Positions 16,415 to 25,151 are shown, numbered from the stretch's first letter. The stretch: 64,000 nucleotides of DNA from Paenibacillus bouchesdurhonensis (GCF_900155685.1 NZ_LT732548.1:2220572-2284571); one strand, 5' to 3'. Translations and numbers: made by a program. The notes: a model not told the origin generated them from the letters alone.

Positions 16415-16957
16415 TTATGCGCTGTGGTTTACTTTTAGTTGCGGCTTGCCAGCAGGCGTCTCTGTCTTAATTACCGCTTTTCTTTTGTTAAACAGTCCGC
16501 GAAGGTAAGGGAGCACATAGTAGTCAAGTCCGATTTTTCCTGCGTTAGCTGCTGCTGCGATAATCAGGACTTCCAGCAGGAGCATTTGAGCGTTTGTGCT
16601 TACTGTACCCGAGAAGAGGAACGCAGCGTTCATAACTAGACCCATCAGTGCTGCAAAAGTGGTGAAGGTACCTAGGATCAAACCGATTCCGACTAGAAAT
16701 TCCCCGTAAGGAACGAGAATATTAAAGACGTCTACGCCTGGGAGTGCAACATTTTCTAGGAATACGCCCCACCAGCCTTGCACTGTGGGATTCTCACCAG
16801 TACTCTTGGCGATGGCTCCAGTAAGGTAGCCCCCAGCATCAAAACCGCCTGTAATTTTGCCCCACCCTGCTTTCATCCATGCTACACCGAGATAAATCCG
16901 AATAACTGTCAGGAACCACATTGCAAATTTATTTGTTCTTAGGAAATTGTTAAACAT
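16415..16957 (-). CDS. DoxX family membrane protein, 180 aa
   Basis: An integral membrane protein with four predicted helices: WFLTVIRIYLGVAWMKAGWGKI, the conserved DoxX loop with VPYGEFLVGIGLILGTFTTFAALMGLVMN, a third segment, and MLLLEVLIIAAAANAG. It belongs to the DoxX/TQO-small-subunit-like group, linked in relatives to thiosulfate-quinone oxidation or redox stress; the exact role here is unknown. The GTG at 16966 is in frame, but AAGGAGTGG is placed for ATG 16957. It is monocistronic and lies 69 nt from a predicted start point controlled by two FNR/CRP-like operators. Confidence 0.85.
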   Translation of the reverse strand: MFNNFLRTNKFAMWFLTVIRIYLGVAWMKAGWGKITGGFDAGGYLTGAIAKSTGENPTVQGWWGVFLENVALPGVDVFNILVPYGEFLVGIGLILGTFTTFAALMGLVMNAAFLFSGTVSTNAQMLLLEVLIIAAAANAGKIGLDYYVLPYLRGLFNKRKAVIKTETPAGKPQLKVNHSA

Positions 16958-17025
16958 AATTACCACTCCTTGTTCTGATGTCGATTTTTGATGTTTTGTT
17001 TGTTTTTAGGGATGATCATCTTTGA

Positions 17026-17076
17026 TGTCTTTAGTATAAGTGATATTTTTCACAATGCATGTGATTTAAATCACAA
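17026..17076 (-). promoter_or_regulatory. doxX promoter with two FNR/CRP-type operators
   Basis: On the minus strand a -10 element TATACT (17033-17038) lacks a good -35. TGTGATTTAAATCACA (17060-17075) is a perfect 16-bp palindrome of the TGTGA-N6-TCACA type used by Bacillus Fnr and CRP-like proteins; its centre is about 41.5 bp upstream of the inferred start near 17026. A second site, AGTGATATTTTTCACA (17039-17054), matches 9 of 10 half-site positions and directly abuts the -10. Centre spacing is 21 bp. Confidence 0.7.
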
Positions 17077-17213
17077 TTATTAAATTTTTAATAAATAAGT
17101 TTTTATATATTATCGAAAAGTAGCGGAGAAGCTGATCCTTCTCCGCTTTGACTTTAGATTTTGGCGAGATATCCATCCTCATGAGTACTAACAACAGAGG
17201 CGCCGATGACAAA

Positions 17214-17981
17214 TTAGTGAATGACTTTTTTCAACTGGAGATCTGGCGTCACTTTATGGGTTAACAGCTCGGATACTGTCACGAAGGAATAGCCCTGCTT
17301 TTTGAGCTCCGGCAAAATCTGTTTCAACGCCTCGATCGTTTGCGTACTATTAGCTACAAAATCATGCATGAGGACAATGTCGCCGCTGCGTGTACCCGTG
17401 AGTACTCTTTTGACGATTTTGTCCACGCCCGGAGCTTTCCAGTCTTTCGTATCCTGATGCCAAGACCAGAGAATGAACTTTAAATCGTTCTGCTTGGAAA
17501 CGTTAATGAGCGCTTCATTATAAAATCCGCCCGGGGGACGAAAGAGCACGGATTTATAGCCGGTTGCCTGGAAAATAGCCTGCTGGGTTTTACTAAGTTC
17601 GTTTTGCATATTACCTTTGCTCATGCCTCGAAACAAAGGATGACGATAGGAGTGGTTGCCGACCTCATGTCCGCGGGCCAACTGCATTTGGACAATTTCA
17701 GGGTATCTCTCGACCCGTTCCCCCACAACAAAAAAGGTAGCTTTAGCATTATATTGATCAAGTACGTCTAAAATTTGCGCCGTCTGGCGATGATCCGGTC
17801 CGTCATCAAACGTGAGAGCAATGCATTTATCCTCGGTTGGAACCTCCCAAACGATATCCCCGCGCTCCTCATAATAAGCTCTATCCTTGAGATGGAATGT
17901 CGGGTGAGCGGACGTAAGGTGAGGGTTCAAGGAAAAGGCTATTGTGAACATCAGAATCAGCAATCGTGTGTATTTAGACAT
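17214..17981 (-). CDS. Exported polysaccharide deacetylase (NodB domain), 255 aa
   Basis: A secreted or wall-associated carbohydrate esterase family 4 enzyme predicted to N-deacetylate a glycan such as peptidoglycan or chitin oligomers. The signal peptide is residues 1 to about 25 (MSKYTRLLILMFTIAFSLNP). Catalytic motifs are LTFDDGPDH (catalytic base and metal Asp), GNHSYRHPLF (metal His), FRPPGGFYN, LWSWHQDTKDW and VLMHDFV with the final His. Length matches single-domain PdaA/PdaB-like enzymes. The start is ATG 17981. It appears monocistronic. Confidence 0.9.
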   Translation of the reverse strand: MSKYTRLLILMFTIAFSLNPHLTSAHPTFHLKDRAYYEERGDIVWEVPTEDKCIALTFDDGPDHRQTAQILDVLDQYNAKATFFVVGERVERYPEIVQMQLARGHEVGNHSYRHPLFRGMSKGNMQNELSKTQQAIFQATGYKSVLFRPPGGFYNEALINVSKQNDLKFILWSWHQDTKDWKAPGVDKIVKRVLTGTRSGDIVLMHDFVANSTQTIEALKQILPELKKQGYSFVTVSELLTHKVTPDLQLKKVIH

Positions 17982-18135
17982 CTAAACGCAATCCTCCATT
18001 ACGCGGTTTGTTAGCAAACGTCTAGTTATTTTGCTGCAATGCCAAGATTTTATCCCTGTTTTGGCACAACTACATATACAAGCAGGCTTGTTGGAAGGAG
18101 ATGTCGAATAAGATGGTTGTGGGGAGGTGATGAGG

Positions 18136-18297
18136 ATGAAGAGGAACAGTGTAAAAACATTCTTCAACACAAATATTGGTGATCTTGAAAAGGAGATCAA
18201 TGACTGGCTGTACGAGAACAGAAGATTTACCGTCCAGTCTATACAGTATTCCGCCGAAGGAAACCACTTCAGCGCCCTTGTATGGTATTTAGTGTAA
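18136..18297 (+). CDS. Small Cse60-like protein, 53 aa
   Basis: GGGGAGGTGA at 18121-18130 is spaced 8 nt from ATG 18136; the frame ends at TAA 18295-18297. The product MKRNSVKTFFNTNIGDLEKE and onward, with INDWLYENRRFTVQSIQYSA and a final FSALVWYLV, has the beta-alpha-beta pattern and the xxIQYSxxxxxFSALVxY ending of Cse60-type sporulation proteins and similar short Bacillales proteins. The match is by eye and family membership is tentative. It is monocistronic with a terminator at 18328-18357. Confidence 0.6.
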   Translation: MKRNSVKTFFNTNIGDLEKEINDWLYENRRFTVQSIQYSAEGNHFSALVWYLV

Positions 18298-18327
18298 TCA
18301 TTCTTCCTCGTATAAACGAACCAAAAA

Positions 18328-18357
18328 AACCTTTGAAGCCAACGGCTTCAAGGGTTT
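18328..18357 (+). terminator. Terminator after the Cse60-like gene
   Basis: AACCTTTGAAGCC and GGCTTCAAGGGTT pair around a 3-nt loop. The T run is short. Confidence 0.6.
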
Positions 18358-18405
18358 ATGGTGTTGGGCTCCGCCACAGCTGACCCGATCCCCTCTAAAG
18401 AGCAG

Positions 18406-19071
18406 CTACAAAGAATAGTTCTTAAGCTTGTTTCTCGCCTCAACCTGCTTAAATAAACAATACTTGATTATATCCGAGCGGATCGATTCCTTCATGTGAA
18501 CAAATTCAAGCGAGATTTTATAGTTGTTGTCCGGCAGCTTGGCACAGTTTACGATTTTTCCATGAAATTCGATTATATTTTGGGAGTTGTTTGTTTCAAG
18601 ATGCATGATGCCGGCTATGAGCATCTCTGTCTCAACTGCAAAATCGCAGAGGAAAGACAGTCCTCCCCCGCTGATATCCTTTGTCGTCACCTTAATAAAT
18701 TCATCTTCCTCAGAGCGCTCTATGGATTTGAGGTTTAAATTTAATTCCACCTCGACAGGAACGCGGAAGAAACGCCTTCTTTGGGCCTTTTTTATACGGT
18801 CAACAGAGGGAGTTTGGAATGATAGCTGATTGCGCTGTAAATAAATTTGGGTATCGAAAGAGTATAGCACTCGCTCTTCATTATGAAAATATACAGTTAC
18901 AGACATCTGACTTGTCACAGACAAATATCGGTTCATTCGATTGATTGGCTTTTGTATGTAAATGCGGTTGTGATCTTGATGGATAATTTGTGTTTTATAC
19001 ATGACTCCTTCAAAGGTTTGAAGCTCAAGTAGTTGGCCTTTCCAAAATTCGACCATAGCCGATCCTTCCAT
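18406..19071 (-). CDS. PilZ-domain c-di-GMP receptor, YpfB/YcgR-like, 221 aa
   Basis: An N-terminal YcgR-like beta domain (residues about 5-95) is followed by a PilZ domain. The c-di-GMP contact residues are intact: the RxxxR-type loop in AQRRRFFRVPVEVELNL and D-x-S-x-x-G in TKDISGGGLSFLC. Homologues in Bacillus and Clostridium act as flagellar brakes or c-di-GMP effectors. AAAGGAGAT precedes ATG 19071. The gene is divergent from the MHYT-GGDEF-EAL gene at 19215, separated by 143 bp, so the receptor and a turnover enzyme may share regulation. Confidence 0.88.
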   Translation of the reverse strand: MEGSAMVEFWKGQLLELQTFEGVMYKTQIIHQDHNRIYIQKPINRMNRYLSVTSQMSVTVYFHNEERVLYSFDTQIYLQRNQLSFQTPSVDRIKKAQRRRFFRVPVEVELNLNLKSIERSEEDEFIKVTTKDISGGGLSFLCDFAVETEMLIAGIMHLETNNSQNIIEFHGKIVNCAKLPDNNYKISLEFVHMKESIRSDIIKYCLFKQVEARNKLKNYSL

Positions 19072-19214
19072 GATTTATCTCCTTTCGCCAGTATTGCGCT
19101 TATTCGATTACAACAAATTCAACTCTACAATACCTATACATTACAAGCGATCCCGGGGCTGTCAAGTTTTTGTAGAGCCCATTCTTTTAAAATATTGGGT
19201 AAGGGGGGGAATCA

Positions 19215-21233
19215 ATGAACATAGAAGGCAGTTATAATTTCTATATTGTGGCACTTTCAGTAATCATTGCAGTATTGGCATCGTACTCGGCTCTAAGCAT
19301 AGCGACAAAGATTTCTCTCGCGAACGGAAAAACCCGGTTCTTCTGGCTGCTGGCGGGCTCCTTAGTCATGGGCAACGGCATTTGGTCGATGCATTTTGTT
19401 GGGATGCTGGCTTATCATACGCATATGACTGTTCATTACGATATCTGGCTTACGCTAGGTTCGCTGTTAGCAAGTGTAATCGCTTCATTTATAGCATTTT
19501 ATATTACCATGCCCCGTAATATTAATTGGTATAAAATCGCTGGAGGCGGCTTCATCATGGGAAGCGGAATCGTTACGATGCATTATATGGGGATGGAAGC
19601 CATGATCATGCCCATCGATATATATTATGATCAAACTCTGCTGGTGCTGTCAGTTATTATTGCCTTATTCGCATCTTATGCGGCATTAATGCTTTTCTTG
19701 CGTTTTCGAAGCGGATCATCGACAAGCTGGGCTAAGTGGCTGTCGGCAGCCATTATGGGCATCGCCATTTGCGGGATGCATTATACGGGAATGGAAGCCG
19801 TCAAGCTCCAGCATCCAGCGACGGCCGAAGCAGCGGCACAAACGTCAACGGGACTAGACCTGTTTTTGCTGTTCGGCGTTACGCTTGTCATCTTTATCAT
19901 TCTGCTCGTATCCTGGGGAGCATTGTTCTTTGATCGGCACGTACTGGAGAAACTAGCCTATCTCGACTCGATTACCGGACTGCCCAACCGCAACGAAATG
20001 AATCGCTTCTTCGATTCGCATGTAGGCACCGAAAAGATCGGAGTTCTATTTCTAGATTTGGATCAATTCAAAGCGATAAATGATACGCTCGGCCATAACA
20101 TAGGGGACTTGCTCATTCAAGAGGTCGGCATCCGTCTTCGTCAATTCATTCGCGAGGATCAGCAGGCATTCCGCATCGGTGGCGATGAGTTTCTATTTAT
20201 TATCAAGTATTGCAATGTGGCGCGCGCGGAACAACTGGCCCACAAAATTCTGCAGAGCATTAAGCAAGTATACTATATTGAAGGCAATGAATTATACGTC
20301 ACAGGCAGCATCGGCATTAGCATCGGCTCGATTCAGGATTCCAACCGCTCCGTACTGCTCAAGACAGCGGATACAGCGATGTATAGGGCAAAAGGGCTAG
20401 GGAAGAACCAGTTCTGCTTCTACAGTGAAGAGATGGGCCTTCAATTAGTGCGCAGAATGGAGCTTGAGAAAGATCTTCAGCTTGCCTTGGAAAATAATCA
20501 GTTTTTCATTATGTATCAGCCTAAATGGAACGTAAGAACCAACAGTCTGGTCGGATTCGAAGCGCTTATCCGCTGGCAGCATCCTCGGCTTGGACTGGTT
20601 GCACCTGGGGAGTTCATCCAAATCGCTGAAGGAACGGGTCTCATCGTACCCATGACTAGATGGGCGCTGGAGGAGGCCTGCCGCCAATGCAAAGTATGGC
20701 AGTCTAAGGGACTGCATCAACCGGTTTCCGTTAATTTATCGGTTCGCTTGTTTCAAACCGACAGCTTGCTAGAACTCGTGCAAAACGTGTTGGACAAGGT
20801 TGAACTAGCTCCTCATCTGCTCGAACTGGAAATTACCGAATCGATGGTTCTATACGATATTAACGATATCATTCGTCAGCTCCAAAGCATTCGCAAGCTT
20901 GGCGTGCGTGTATCCATGGATGACTTCGGAACAGGATATTCTTCGATTGGACTGCTTGACCGGATTCCCATCGACGCATTGAAGCTGGATCGTTTATTTA
21001 CAAACGATTTAGAGAATCCGAGCAAACGGGCAATCATTAACGCGATCATTATGATGGCTGACAATCTTCAGCTTGATGTCATCGCTGAAGGCGTCGAAAA
21101 CCAAGAGCATATTGAATTTTTGGCTCAGCTGGGCTGCCATGTGATGCAAGGATATTATTACGGCAAGCCGATGAGAGAAACTGATATTGACGAATGGGTC
21201 AGAACTAATGAACACAATATGAGTGTAGTCTGA
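19215..21233 (+). CDS. MHYT-GGDEF-EAL membrane protein, c-di-GMP turnover, 672 aa
   Basis: The N-terminal region (about 1-240) has seven hydrophobic segments with the MHYT sensor motifs MHFVGM, MHYMGM and MHYTGM, which are thought to bind copper or sense a gas or redox signal. A GGDEF domain follows (FLDLDQFKAINDTLGH, then RIGGDEF near residue 322 with the catalytic motif intact), then an EAL domain (GFEALIRWQHP near 449, LELEITES, VSMDDFGTGYSS, DALKLDR, IAEGVEN). Both active sites look complete, so the net direction of c-di-GMP change cannot be predicted. Start ATG 19215 after GGGGGG. Confidence 0.93.
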   Translation: MNIEGSYNFYIVALSVIIAVLASYSALSIATKISLANGKTRFFWLLAGSLVMGNGIWSMHFVGMLAYHTHMTVHYDIWLTLGSLLASVIASFIAFYITMPRNINWYKIAGGGFIMGSGIVTMHYMGMEAMIMPIDIYYDQTLLVLSVIIALFASYAALMLFLRFRSGSSTSWAKWLSAAIMGIAICGMHYTGMEAVKLQHPATAEAAAQTSTGLDLFLLFGVTLVIFIILLVSWGALFFDRHVLEKLAYLDSITGLPNRNEMNRFFDSHVGTEKIGVLFLDLDQFKAINDTLGHNIGDLLIQEVGIRLRQFIREDQQAFRIGGDEFLFIIKYCNVARAEQLAHKILQSIKQVYYIEGNELYVTGSIGISIGSIQDSNRSVLLKTADTAMYRAKGLGKNQFCFYSEEMGLQLVRRMELEKDLQLALENNQFFIMYQPKWNVRTNSLVGFEALIRWQHPRLGLVAPGEFIQIAEGTGLIVPMTRWALEEACRQCKVWQSKGLHQPVSVNLSVRLFQTDSLLELVQNVLDKVELAPHLLELEITESMVLYDINDIIRQLQSIRKLGVRVSMDDFGTGYSSIGLLDRIPIDALKLDRLFTNDLENPSKRAIINAIIMMADNLQLDVIAEGVENQEHIEFLAQLGCHVMQGYYYGKPMRETDIDEWVRTNEHNMSVV

Positions 21234-21300
21234 CTGCCGGGAAATTGCAAAATCTGAACCGTTTTTTGGCAGCCCCCTTAAAATCAGCGACATGCTAGGA

Positions 21301-22437
21301 TCATTCTTCATGCTCCAGCTTCCAATTGTCGTACCAGTCTGTAATATATGTACTTGGCTGTTCATTGAATTCTTCAAGTAAAATAGCAACAAGCAGGCGA
21401 TACTGCCGGTGAACAGCCAAAGAATTTTTATTCGAAGCGAAAATTTTCATCAGCGCAAAATGAGCTTCTTCCGCTATAGGGTGCTGATGGCAAATCTCCA
21501 GGTATTTCTCCACGGCCTTCGATTGCTGATGGTTTGACATATACCATTCCGCCATTCGAAATGAGGTGCGGAGCCATAGCATTTTCAACCTCTGTCGTTC
21601 ACTCTCTGCCCACCAGTAATCGTATTCCTTCAAATAGTCATCTTTAAATAATTTCATCATATCCACATAATCAGTAATCGTTCTGCTCGTCAAAGGCAGG
21701 CTGGACACAATAAAATTCTCCCATTCTTCGACATCCAGCAGCACATTATTTAAATTTAAAACATATCCGTCCACCGAGTTCGTGAGTGAAAAATAGTCCT
21801 CGAATTGCTCCAATGTTTTTCGAATGTGGTAAATGACCGTATACAATAAGGAATAGGCTCTGTTTGGTTCATATTCAGGCCAAAGTAATTCAATTAAAGT
21901 CGATTTGCGAATGAATTGTCCCCGGCATTGCAGCATGTACAAGAACAATTCCTGAGCTCGGGTCGTCCGCCAACGCAGCGGCGGCACTTGCTTCTCTTTA
22001 AGAATCATCTGAAAATGGCCTAGCATTTTTATTTGCAGCGATTGGTTTTGCTGAGCAAGCCGATCTAAATCAAACGCAGTATGTGAATGATCGATCCGCT
22101 GGATCGTATTCATCAATCTTTCCAATTTGACGGGCTTTAATAAATAATCCAAAGCGTTAAGCTCAAAGGCTCGTACGGCATATGCTTCGTAACCAGTTAC
22201 AAACACGATTTTTAAATGAGGTTTAACCTGTAAAATTTCTTCGGCCAATTGAATTCCGTCCGTTTCGGGGAGTTGGATATCCAGAAAAACCAGATCGATC
22301 GATTGATTAAGTATCTCTTTCTTTCCTAAAGCCGGATCGGAAAACTTCCCCACAATTTCAATTTCAGGAATTTGCATTAACTGGTGTTCTAGGTAGTCCA
22401 GTGCAATAACTTCATCATCCAGAAGAATAACTTTCAT
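21301..22437 (-). CDS. Orphan response regulator with SARP/BTAD-type output, 378 aa
   Basis: Residues 1-115 form a receiver domain (acidic pair D7-D8, phospho-acceptor D53 in LVFLDIQLP, KPVKLERL with the conserved lysine). A winged-helix OmpR-type DNA-binding domain follows (RTTRAQELFLYMLQ, then LWPEYEPNRAYSLLYTVIYHIRKTL), and a C-terminal BTAD-like TPR region (about 230-378). This is the architecture of Firmicute REC-BTAD regulators. No sensor kinase gene adjoins it, so the partner is elsewhere. Start ATG 22437; possible promoter region 22438-22560 is AT-rich. Confidence 0.88.
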   Translation of the reverse strand: MKVILLDDEVIALDYLEHQLMQIPEIEIVGKFSDPALGKKEILNQSIDLVFLDIQLPETDGIQLAEEILQVKPHLKIVFVTGYEAYAVRAFELNALDYLLKPVKLERLMNTIQRIDHSHTAFDLDRLAQQNQSLQIKMLGHFQMILKEKQVPPLRWRTTRAQELFLYMLQCRGQFIRKSTLIELLWPEYEPNRAYSLLYTVIYHIRKTLEQFEDYFSLTNSVDGYVLNLNNVLLDVEEWENFIVSSLPLTSRTITDYVDMMKLFKDDYLKEYDYWWAESERQRLKMLWLRTSFRMAEWYMSNHQQSKAVEKYLEICHQHPIAEEAHFALMKIFASNKNSLAVHRQYRLLVAILLEEFNEQPSTYITDWYDNWKLEHEE

Positions 22438-22647
22438 CGCGCTCTCCCTACATATGTAATAACATCTGTATCAAACTAACAATTCCAATAAAATACTATA
22501 GACTATTAATCTATACAATCTCTGAACAATTTGTTTTTATATTGAAAAAAGTCAAGGAAGAGTTAGGGGGATTTTCGTTACATAGTAGCTAAATCTTATC
22601 GTAAAATCAGCGGCTTAGCTATCGAAAATTATACTTTGGAGATGCAA

Positions 22648-22682
22648 AGAACCCTCGAAGCTTAGGCTTCAAGGGTTCTTTC
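22648..22682 (-). terminator. Terminator of tRNA-Val
   Basis: AGAACCCTCGAAGC pairs with GCTTCAAGGGTTCT around TTAG, with A and T runs at both sides. Confidence 0.75.
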
Positions 22683-22686
22683 ATTA

Positions 22687-22759
22687 TGATCTGTAGTGGG
22701 CTCGAACCACTGACCCCCACCCTGTCAAGATGGTGCTCTCCCAGCTGAGCTAACAGATC
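22687..22759 (-). tRNA. tRNA-Val (GAC)
   Basis: A 73-nt cloverleaf on the minus strand: acceptor GATCTGT with ACAGATC, discriminator A, D arm AGCTCAGCTGGGAGAGC, anticodon loop TTGACAG giving anticodon GAC, and T arm GGTTCGAGCCC. CCA is not encoded. It stands alone with its own terminator. Confidence 0.88.
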
Positions 22760-22903
22760 AGGTATAAATAGTGAAGACAAGAAATATCATAACAGGATTA
22801 GCTGATCCTGTCAAACCTTTTTTACGTATAAAGGTTGGAATGCCGGACGACAATGTTGACAAGCGATTATATGATGCAGTAAAAAGCAGAAAGGATGAAA
22901 AAT

Positions 22904-23149
22904 GTGCTGGATAAAAAGCAAGCGGCACCTATAAGGAAGCCCGAGCTATGGAACGTGAAAAAGGCTGCAGCTATCGGTGGAATTAGCCTTATGCTGCTAG
23001 TCAGCGGCTGTGGATTACAGCCTAATGAAGAGACAATGCATAGGCAGCAGCAGTTCCCTTCATGGCTCGGTCAATCCGTGCGCGACAAGGTTTATGGAAA
23101 ATCTGTGCGGGAGCATGTATACTCGAAGGAAGTAATCACACCGCCGTAG
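22904..23149 (+). CDS. Small lipoprotein, 81 aa
   Basis: After a charged leader of about 27 residues comes the hydrophobic segment AAAIGGISLMLLVSGC, ending in a lipobox with the acylated cysteine; the mature part is short and polar (QQQFPSWLGQSVRDKVYGKSVREHVYSKEV) and would sit outside the membrane. An ATG at 22895 is directly against AGAAAGG, while GTG 22904 has that site at a good spacing, so I use GTG; 84 aa results from the ATG. Function unknown. Confidence 0.6.
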   Translation: MLDKKQAAPIRKPELWNVKKAAAIGGISLMLLVSGCGLQPNEETMHRQQQFPSWLGQSVRDKVYGKSVREHVYSKEVITPP

Positions 23150-23155
23150 TCGGGC

Positions 23156-23266
23156 TTAATCATCTTCCCATTTGCGGGAGTAGCCTTTTTTTGTCGTGTA
23201 GAACATGGCGAATATTAATACAGCGGATATTAAAACAGCAGCTGCAATCGTAAGTCCAGCCGTCAT
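23156..23266 (-). CDS. Small membrane protein, 36 aa
   Basis: On the minus strand AAAGGAGAT lies 10 nt before ATG 23266 and the frame ends at TAA 23156-23158. The product is one transmembrane helix (M-T-A-G-L-T-I-A-A-A-V-L-I-S-A-V-L-I-F onward) followed by a short charged tail TKKGYSRKWEDD. Very short single-helix proteins with a KGYSRKWED-type tail are common in Bacillales but uncharacterised. It is convergent with the lipoprotein gene; the stop codons lie a few bases apart. Confidence 0.6.
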   Translation of the reverse strand: MTAGLTIAAAVLISAVLIFAMFYTTKKGYSRKWEDD

Positions 23267-23394
23267 GATGGAATATCTCCTTTCTCAAGGTGGATCGTCT
23301 TTTTTTTGAAATAATTATAACTATACACGAAAAGCTTTTTTTTGTATAATGATGCAGTTTGCAGAGTAATGAAGCAACATGGGGAGGGGTATGA

Positions 23395-23838
23395 ATGGCT
23401 GCTGTTATTATTTCCGTAAACTCGGAACAGCAATTAAAGAAATGTTTGGATATTCGCACGGAAGTATTTGTGGAAGAGCAAAAGGTGCCGATCGATCTGG
23501 AGATCGACGAATATGATGTGATTAGTCCGGATGCCACGCATGTGCTGGTTGAACTGGAGGGCATGGCAGCAGCGACAGGGAGAATTACGTACTATAAGGA
23601 TAACAGTGCCAAAATGCAGCGGATCGCCGTTCGCAAATCATTCCGTTCGCAAGGTCTAGGCAGAATACTGCTCCTTGCTATGGAAGAGCGGGCAAGAGAG
23701 TTGGGTCTTACGAAGTCCGTACTGGATGCACAATGCCAGGCAGAGGCCTTTTATGCCAAGCTCGGATATGAAACTATATCTACGGAGCCGTTTTATGACG
23801 CAGGCATCCTGCATGTTCGCATGGAAAAACCGCTATAG
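23395..23838 (+). CDS. GNAT family N-acetyltransferase, YjcF-like, 147 aa
   Basis: A cytosolic acetyl-CoA-dependent acetyltransferase. Its opening (QQLKKCLDIRTEVFVEEQKVP) is the ElaA/YjcF type, and the acetyl-CoA pyrophosphate-binding motif A is clear: MQRIAVRKSFRSQGLGRIL (Q/RxxGxG/A), followed by AQCQAEAFYAKLGYE. Substrate unknown. ATG 23391 is out of frame; ATG 23395 follows GGGGAGGGGT. The DUF3892 gene starts 88 bp downstream, so the two may be co-transcribed. Confidence 0.88.
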   Translation: MAAVIISVNSEQQLKKCLDIRTEVFVEEQKVPIDLEIDEYDVISPDATHVLVELEGMAAATGRITYYKDNSAKMQRIAVRKSFRSQGLGRILLLAMEERARELGLTKSVLDAQCQAEAFYAKLGYETISTEPFYDAGILHVRMEKPL

Positions 23839-23926
23839 AGGCCAGCCTAATAGAAACATGCGGCTCGGGCCAGACTATAAGCATCCCTACAGGGAATCCC
23901 ACAGGATGAAGGAGATGTGAAATAGG

Positions 23927-24166
23927 ATGGCAGTCGATAGCAGAGAGACGTTTATCGCGGTTCAAAGGAACGGAGACGGCAATTTAACCCGATTTAAAAC
24001 TTCTAGCGGGCGTATTTTAAATTACGAGGATGCATTGCAAGAAGTGAATGCGGGTGCCATTGCGGGTGTGAACATTTTTAAAGGAAGAGACGGCGAAATG
24101 TATATCCGCGGTGATGCGGATGGGGATCCGTCAAACAATTTAGACGCGCTGCCTACATTCGAATAG
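23927..24166 (+). CDS. DUF3892 family protein, 79 aa
   Basis: A small soluble protein with the DUF3892 pattern: FIAVQRNGDGNLTRFKTSSGRILNYEDAL, then AGAIAGVNIFKGRDG and YIRGDADGDPSNNLDALP. The family is predicted to form a small mixed beta fold and has no known function. AAGGAGATGTG precedes ATG 23927. A terminator follows at 24178-24213. Confidence 0.8.
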   Translation: MAVDSRETFIAVQRNGDGNLTRFKTSSGRILNYEDALQEVNAGAIAGVNIFKGRDGEMYIRGDADGDPSNNLDALPTFE

Positions 24167-24177
24167 AAGACGCAAAG

Positions 24178-24213
24178 AAGCAGCCCTGGGGAAGGAATCT
24201 CCTTGGCTGCTTT
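24178..24213 (+). terminator. Terminator after the DUF3892 gene
   Basis: AAGCAGCC and GGCTGCTT pair with an inner GGAAGGAATCTCC hairpin. It lies between convergent genes. Confidence 0.7.
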
Positions 24214-24237
24214 GTCATATTGCAAGGCCGCATGCCC

Positions 24238-24972
24238 TTATACCTCATATACTTCATGCTGGCGAAGAAACTCCATCTCCATCGTCTGGCCGGTAAAGGC
24301 CTCCATTTCGTCGCCGTAGTGCATGAGTGAAATTAATCCGCGAATATCTGCAGGAAGGGACAGCAGCTCCGCCAGGGTAGTATGAACCTGACCTGGGCCT
24401 GTCAACTGCACCTCATGCAAAATTTTACGGCAGCCGCGCCGGTAAACAAGCTCTTTGAGCAGTTCGGGCTGAAAGATCATATCCGCACTATAGAAAATTT
24501 CGTCGTTCAAGTATAAAGAGTAGCTGTTTTTCCCAGGAATATGAGGTGTGCGAATTGTTTCTAGAGAGAGGCCGGGAGCGAGCTCCGTGACCTGTCCTTC
24601 GCGAAGCAGGTGAACGTAAAAAGCATCCTCCAGCGATTCTATGCCGTCTTGGCCTAATCCACCCTTCAGGGTGTTCTCCCATAGCGGCTCAGCCAGCAGC
24701 TCGGGAACGTAGAGCACGGGTTTGCGTCCATGCCCGTATTTCATGCGGAAGGCGTATTCCTCCAGCCCGCCGACATGATCCCCGTGAATATGGGTGATCA
24801 GAACGGCGTCGATGGCTTCCATCGGCTTGTCTATCTGGTGAAGCGCAAGCGGAGCTGTTATTCCGCAGTCAATCAGCAGCGTAAAATCATCCGCGTACAG
24901 CAGTCCGTTATTGTTAAAGTATTGCTTGGCAAAAGCGCCGCCCGTACCAAGCATTTGTAGGCGCAGCGACAA
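24238..24972 (-). CDS. Metallo-beta-lactamase hydrolase, RNase Z-like fold, 244 aa
   Basis: A cytosolic MBL protein closer to the RNase Z/YhfI group than to glyoxalase II. The metal motif is [10 protein letters not shown], an earlier glycine-rich strand reads [15 protein letters not shown] as in RNase Z-type proteins, and downstream residues include [14 protein letters not shown] and FYSADMIF (metal Asp). The exosite arm of true RNase Z is not seen, so a tRNA 3'-processing role is not claimed. GGAGGGAATT lies before ATG 24972. Monocistronic and convergent with the DUF3892 gene. Confidence 0.85.
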   Translation of the reverse strand: MSLRLQMLGTGGAFAKQYFNNNGLLYADDFTLLIDCGITAPLALHQIDKPMEAIDAVLITHIHGDHVGGLEEYAFRMKYGHGRKPVLYVPELLAEPLWENTLKGGLGQDGIESLEDAFYVHLLREGQVTELAPGLSLETIRTPHIPGKNSYSLYLNDEIFYSADMIFQPELLKELVYRRGCRKILHEVQLTGPGQVHTTLAELLSLPADIRGLISLMHYGDEMEAFTGQTMEMEFLRQHEVYEV

Positions 24973-25151
24973 ACGAATTCCCTCCTAAGCGTTCTTTGAC
25001 ATTCCTTTCTAATTTACACGATTTTCCTAATGAGCGAAAGCGTCTCTTCCATTCTCGTAAAAAATAAGAGTGATTTGCAGCAAACACCGCAACTTGAGCA
25101 ACTAGCGGGAGTATACATTAACATCAACATGAATCAATTGGAGGGCTATTG

